Shown here in pieces: positions 6,962 to 10,221 of a stretch of DNA of 10,221 nucleotides (positions are counted from its first letter, which is position 1; each line of letters opens with the position of its first letter). This DNA is from Actinomycetes bacterium (GTDB taxonomy: Bacteria > Actinomycetota > Acidimicrobiia > Acidimicrobiales > Microtrichaceae), in assembly GCA_023427825.1 (NCBI GenBank), contig JAEZAI010000293.1, positions 1 through 10,221 of the forward strand, in the 5' to 3' direction. A program made the position numbers and the translations under genes. Below the pieces are notes generated by a model. That model was not told the origin of the DNA, did no database searches, and saw only the letters and a program-made list of their open reading frames with translations.

Positions 6962-8508
6962 TCGCTGAGGATCCCGGTGATCGCGGTGTCGACTTTGGCT
7001 CGGAGCTCGTCGGCTTCGTCGCTGAGGCGGGCGAACTCTTCGTAGAGCTCTTCGAGTTTCTCGGTGAAGTCCTCGTCGTCGTCATCGGTGGCGGCGGTGC
7101 CGGTGTAGCGGCCGGGGTTGAGGCTCCAGCCCTGGGCTTCGATCTCGGCGCGGGTGGCGACCTTGCAGAGCCCCGGGACGTCGACGTAGGCGCCGTCGGG
7201 GAAGTGTTCCTTGAGGGCGGTGTCGCTGCCGTCGATGGTCTCGATGTCTTCGCCGCGGTAGAGGCGGACGATGTTGGCGAGCAGCTCGATGTGCTCGGGA
7301 AGGAAGTCGCGGTGAGCCCGGTCGATCTGGCGGTACAGGTCGCGGGCGTCGATGAAGAGGACCGTGTCTTCGCGGTCGGTGCCGACCTTGGCCTTGTCGA
7401 GGAACCACAGCGTGACGGGGAGGGTGACGGTGTAGAAGAAGTTGGTTCCGATGGCGACCATGACGTCGACGGCGCCGGATTCGATCAGCTGGCGGCGGAT
7501 CTCCTTCTCGGAGTGGCCGGCGTCGCCCGCGGAGTTCGCCATGACGAACCCGGCGCGCCCGTTGTCGTTGAGCGCGGCGTAGAACTGCTGGATCCACAGG
7601 TAGTTGCCGTTGTCGGGCTTGGGGAGCCCGAACGGGAACCGCTTGTCGCCGGCGAGCTTGTCCTTGTCGACGCCATTCACGTTGAACGGCGGGTTCGCCA
7701 TCACGAAATCCGCGCCACCGGTGAGGCGGTGGAGGTCGTCGTAGTAGCTGTTGCCGAGGCGGATGTCGCCCGAGAGTCCGTGGAGCGCGAGGTTCATCTT
7801 CGCCAGCGGGACGGTGACCTCTTTCTGCTCCTGGCCGTAGACGGACAGCTCGCGGGTGGCGGACCCGGCGTGTCGTTCGACGAACTTGGCGCACTGGACG
7901 AACATGCCGCCTGACCCACAAGCGGGGTCGTAGACCTTGCCGTGGTAGGGCTCGATGATCTCGACGATGAGCCGGACGATCGAGTACGGGGTGAAGAACT
8001 CGCCGCCGAGTCGACCTTCGGCCATGGCGAAGTTCGACAGGAAGTCCTCGTAAATCAGACCGAACGCGTCGCCGGACAGCTTGCGGGGCAGCGGCGAGAA
8101 CAGCCGGAGCAGCTCGGTGAGGGTGGAACGCTCGAGGCGCTGGTAGCCGCGGGGCAGCACGTCGCGTAGCTCGGGGTTGGCTGCTTCGACGGCTTTCATG
8201 GCCTGATCGACGGCCTTGCCGAGGTCGTCACCCTCGGGGAGGTCGACGAGCGCGGACAGGCGGGCCCCGTCGGGCACGTAGAGCACGGAGCGGGCCTTGT
8301 AGTCGTCCGCGGTGACGGGGTTGCGTGCGGTGGCCTTGGCTTCGAGCTCGGGACGGACCGCTTCGAAGCGGTGCTCGGCGTACGCGAGGAAGATCAGCCC
8401 GAGCACCGGGCTGCGGTACTCGGCGTGGGTGAGCGACGAGTTCGCTCGGAGCTCGTCGGCGGCCTTCCACAGGGTGCGTCGCACCTCGGCCAGATCGTTG
8501 CTGTTCAA
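6958..8508 (-). CDS. hsdM: Type I restriction-modification DNA methyltransferase subunit (N6-adenine)
   Basis: The modification subunit, 516 aa, which transfers methyl from S-adenosylmethionine to adenine N6 within the target chosen by HsdS. The N-terminal helical domain has the family signature LWKAADELRANSSLTHAEY followed by PVLGLIFLAYAEHRF (about 13-48). The AdoMet motif is DPACGSGGM (194-202) and the catalytic motif IV is NPPF (272-275). GGEFFTPYSIVRL (168-180) is also typical. The C-terminus is acidic, then probably coiled (about 470-514), as used for contact with HsdS. The start is TTG, with GGAG 7 bases upstream. I see no ATG or GTG near it in frame, and the N-terminus matches the family there. 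It is first in the operon; the promoter must lie in the 233 bases shared with the divergent transposase. I could not identify convincing -35/-10 boxes. Confidence 0.97.
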   Translation of the reverse strand: MNSNDLAEVRRTLWKAADELRANSSLTHAEYRSPVLGLIFLAYAEHRFEAVRPELEAKATARNPVTADDYKARSVLYVPDGARLSALVDLPEGDDLGKAVDQAMKAVEAANPELRDVLPRGYQRLERSTLTELLRLFSPLPRKLSGDAFGLIYEDFLSNFAMAEGRLGGEFFTPYSIVRLIVEIIEPYHGKVYDPACGSGGMFVQCAKFVERHAGSATRELSVYGQEQKEVTVPLAKMNLALHGLSGDIRLGNSYYDDLHRLTGGADFVMANPPFNVNGVDKDKLAGDKRFPFGLPKPDNGNYLWIQQFYAALNDNGRAGFVMANSAGDAGHSEKEIRRQLIESGAVDVMVAIGTNFFYTVTLPVTLWFLDKAKVGTDREDTVLFIDARDLYRQIDRAHRDFLPEHIELLANIVRLYRGEDIETIDGSDTALKEHFPDGAYVDVPGLCKVATRAEIEAQGWSLNPGRYTGTAATDDDDEDFTEKLEELYEEFARLSDEADELRAKVDTAITGILSE

Positions 8509-8626
8509 CCCGCTGCTCCCGGTCGGTCGTCGACGATTCGACGGCGCCCGCCGGGCGTCCCGTCTCCCCCGATGACTCTAGGACCACCCCGCGCTTCGGC
8601 TCTCGGACCGGAGTTCGGTTGATGGC

Positions 8627-8648
8627 CCCTCGTCCTTTCGGATGAGGG
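8627..8648. repeat. 9-bp hairpin in the hsdM/transposase intergenic region
   Basis: CCCTCGTCC and GGATGAGGG flank a TTTC loop. Read as + strand RNA all nine pairs form, with one G-U. Read as minus strand RNA there is one A-C mismatch, and the loop becomes GAAA, a GNRA tetraloop. No T-run follows in either direction, so a classical intrinsic terminator is not supported. It could be an operator, an element-end structure or a leader hairpin on either divergent transcript. Confidence 0.5.
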
Positions 8649-8710
8649 TGGGGGATGAGTCTGAACCATCCGGTCGCCCGATGGTGCGGGCCGCGGGGCG
8701 TGTCGATGAT

Positions 8711-8741
8711 CAGGTCTCCGACCTGAACAAGGAGACGTGAA
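8711..8741 (+). promoter_or_regulatory. Transposase leader: ribosome binding site with two exclusive hairpins
   Basis: AAGGAG at 8729-8734 lies 7 bases before the transposase ATG and is a strong ribosome binding site. Just upstream, CAGGTC (8711-8716) can pair with GACCTG (8720-8725) across a 3-base loop. Alternatively GTCTCC (8714-8719) can pair with GGAGAC (8731-8736), burying GGAG of the binding site. Both stems use 8714-8716, so they cannot form at once. Both pairings are read directly from sequence; any regulatory role is inference. Confidence 0.5.
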
Positions 8742-10163
8742 ATGCAGAAGTGGTACCGGTTCGACAAGGGCCTGGCGCAGATCGAACGGCTCGAGATCCT
8801 GATCGACAGCCCGTTGCTGAAGCTGGTCGCGCCCCACCTTCCCGCACACGGCACGCGCACGAAGCCGGCGTTGGCAGATCCTGCTTCGCTGTTGGTGGTT
8901 GGTGCGGCGACGGTGATCTACGGGGCGGACCGCCGGGCGGACGCCGAGCTGCGCTCGCACTGGTCGCACCTGCGCCGCTGCTTCGACACGGCCGGCTACC
9001 GGGTGCCCACGACGCCGTTGCAGGCCCGTCACTTCCGTGACTACCGCGACAAGGTGATGGGCGGACGGCTGCCCGAGGTGGTCAAGGAGCTGGCCCGCGA
9101 CCTCGCGGCGGAGCTGGCGATGGAGATCGGGTTGTTGCCCGAGGTCGACTCGCCCTGGGATGCCCCCGAGATCGGCCAGATCGTCGCGGCGGACGGGTCG
9201 TGGTGGGCAGCCGCGTCGAAGGTTCGCACCGTTGAGGAGTCTCGCTCCAAGTGCGGCATCCCGAGGGTGGTTGCCGATGCGGACCCGCACAACAAGCACT
9301 CGTGGGGTTACAACTTCTGCTTCCTGGGTGTCCGCGGCGAGCATGCGCGCCAGCGGGTGATGCTCGACATCGCTCACGCCCAGGGGCAGCAGGAGATGGA
9401 GGCGGTCCTGCCAGCGGTTGCTCGCCTGCGTGCCCGGGTGGGCGACCGTTTCCGTCTGTTCGTCTACGACGGGGCCATGCACGGGGTCCACCATCAGGCC
9501 GTTCGTGCAATGGGTCTGATGGCGTTGAACAAGCCGAAGGGGATCCGCAAGCGCGACCAGTGGAGACGGTTCCGCAAGACCGAGGTAGGCGCCGCTGCGG
9601 CGGTGTTCGAGCTCGGCATCGACTGCGGCGAGCGCCACCTGTTCAACGTCGCGGCGGGCATGACCTGGGAGTTGGCAGTCCAGGAGTGGTTGGGTTCCGT
9701 GAAGTTCAATCGCCTGCGGGTGCTCGAGGTGAACGAGGTGCGTCGCGTAGAGCTGGACGGTTCGTCCAAGTTCGAGTTGGAGTGCACCGTGCGCTGCAAG
9801 CACGGTCACCACCGGGTGGTGATCGACCCCGATGCGACGCTCCCCGCGATCACGGCGGGGAAGCTGGCAAAGGACCCGACCCGCTCGACGAAGGACTCCG
9901 CGAAGGTCAACATGTCCGAGCAGCTCCGCTCCTGCCAGGTCAACACCGAGGAGTTCTGGAAGCTCTACGGCACCCGCAACGACATCGAGTCGGGCAACAA
10001 GACGATGAAGTTCGACTTCGGTCTGGGCACCCGCTCCGGCAGCTACCGGGTCGGCGCCCACGAGACCGATCTGTGGATCCACATGCTGTTGGCCAACTCG
10101 CTCGCCTGGCGTGAGTACCGCCAGAGCGGACGGCACCGCAGCTCTCCCTCACGTGCCGCGTGA
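8742..10163 (+). CDS. DDE-type transposase, probably of an insertion sequence
   Basis: A 473-aa intact frame with the layout of an RNase H-like DDE recombinase. The likely catalytic residues are D151 in VAADGSWW, D243 in LFVYDGAMHG, and E416 in RNDIESGNKTMK, the last matching the R-x3-E-x5-K pattern of IS4/IS5-like enzymes. The long gap between the second Asp and the Glu (about 170 residues) fits the beta-rich insertion of IS4-superfamily enzymes and includes a basic, His-rich stretch CKHGHHRVV. The N-terminal 100 residues are probably DNA-binding, unassigned. ATG is well supported by AAGGAG at a 7-base spacing. I could not name the IS family. No matching terminal inverted repeats are visible between the upstream region and the 58 bases after the stop, so the right end may lie beyond the window, or the gene may be fixed in the host. 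It is divergent from hsdM. Confidence 0.8.
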   Translation: MQKWYRFDKGLAQIERLEILIDSPLLKLVAPHLPAHGTRTKPALADPASLLVVGAATVIYGADRRADAELRSHWSHLRRCFDTAGYRVPTTPLQARHFRDYRDKVMGGRLPEVVKELARDLAAELAMEIGLLPEVDSPWDAPEIGQIVAADGSWWAAASKVRTVEESRSKCGIPRVVADADPHNKHSWGYNFCFLGVRGEHARQRVMLDIAHAQGQQEMEAVLPAVARLRARVGDRFRLFVYDGAMHGVHHQAVRAMGLMALNKPKGIRKRDQWRRFRKTEVGAAAAVFELGIDCGERHLFNVAAGMTWELAVQEWLGSVKFNRLRVLEVNEVRRVELDGSSKFELECTVRCKHGHHRVVIDPDATLPAITAGKLAKDPTRSTKDSAKVNMSEQLRSCQVNTEEFWKLYGTRNDIESGNKTMKFDFGLGTRSGSYRVGAHETDLWIHMLLANSLAWREYRQSGRHRSSPSRAA

Positions 10164-10197
10164 CTCGCTACCAGCCGCCGCCGGACGGTGAGTTCGG

Positions 10198-10219
10198 CAT
10201 GGTTGTGTCAACGTCCATG
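10198..10219. repeat. Imperfect inverted repeat after the transposase gene
   Basis: CATG-GTTG-TGT-CAAC-GTC-CATG forms two short stems around a TGT loop, with a 3-base bulge on one side. It starts about 35 bases after the transposase stop, at the very edge of the window. It could be part of an element end or a transcription-end structure; no T-run is seen before the window stops. Confidence 0.35.
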
Positions 10220-10221
10220 GA

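Noticed and set aside
8505..10136. A 543-codon open frame on the minus strand opposite the transposase, reaching toward hsdM
   Set aside because: It mirrors transposase codons, has no domain signature, and overlaps a well-supported gene with its own ribosome binding site.
1..10221. CRISPR array, retron RNA or toxin-antitoxin pair
   Set aside because: No regularly spaced direct repeats, no reverse transcriptase frame, and no small paired genes were found on either strand.

Overview
This is a GC-rich window with dense coding, GTG and TTG starts, and strong third-position GC that produces very long shadow reading frames opposite real genes. Together these suggest a high-GC actinobacterium. The crotonase and the tRNA-Lys fit that, but no gene in the window fixes the genus.

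Layout. Bases 1-521 (+) hold the C-terminal part of a crotonase-fold (enoyl-CoA hydratase/isomerase) gene cut by the window edge. A tRNA-Lys(UUU) gene lies at 598-670 on the minus strand. Bases 671-934 carry no convincing gene. From 8508 down to 935 the minus strand reads as one defence locus: hsdM (8508-6958), hsdS (6961-5624) and hsdR (5627-1797). These are joined by two 4-base stop/start overlaps (ATGA and GTGA). After an 85-base gap comes a 258-aa treble-clef/HNH-like zinc protein (1711-935). A divergent 473-aa DDE-type transposase gene occupies 8742-10163 (+), separated from hsdM by a 233-base intergenic region.

How the genes work together. HsdM (N6-adenine methyltransferase) and HsdS (two target-recognition domains) form the modification enzyme; HsdR adds a PD-(D/E)xK nuclease and an SF2 translocase to cleave unmodified DNA. 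The unusual point is that HsdR is extended at its C-terminus by an AlbA_2/Schlafen-type domain of about 150 residues. It keeps an E-x4-E-F-K motif resembling the acidic pair described for Schlafen RNases. The zinc protein downstream of hsdR is probably co-transcribed and could be an accessory factor. The transposase sits immediately upstream of the hsd start and has a leader with two mutually exclusive hairpins, one of which covers its ribosome binding site. The HsdR-AlbA_2 fusion plus the linked HNH-like gene is the best candidate here for an under-described variation on a known defence system.
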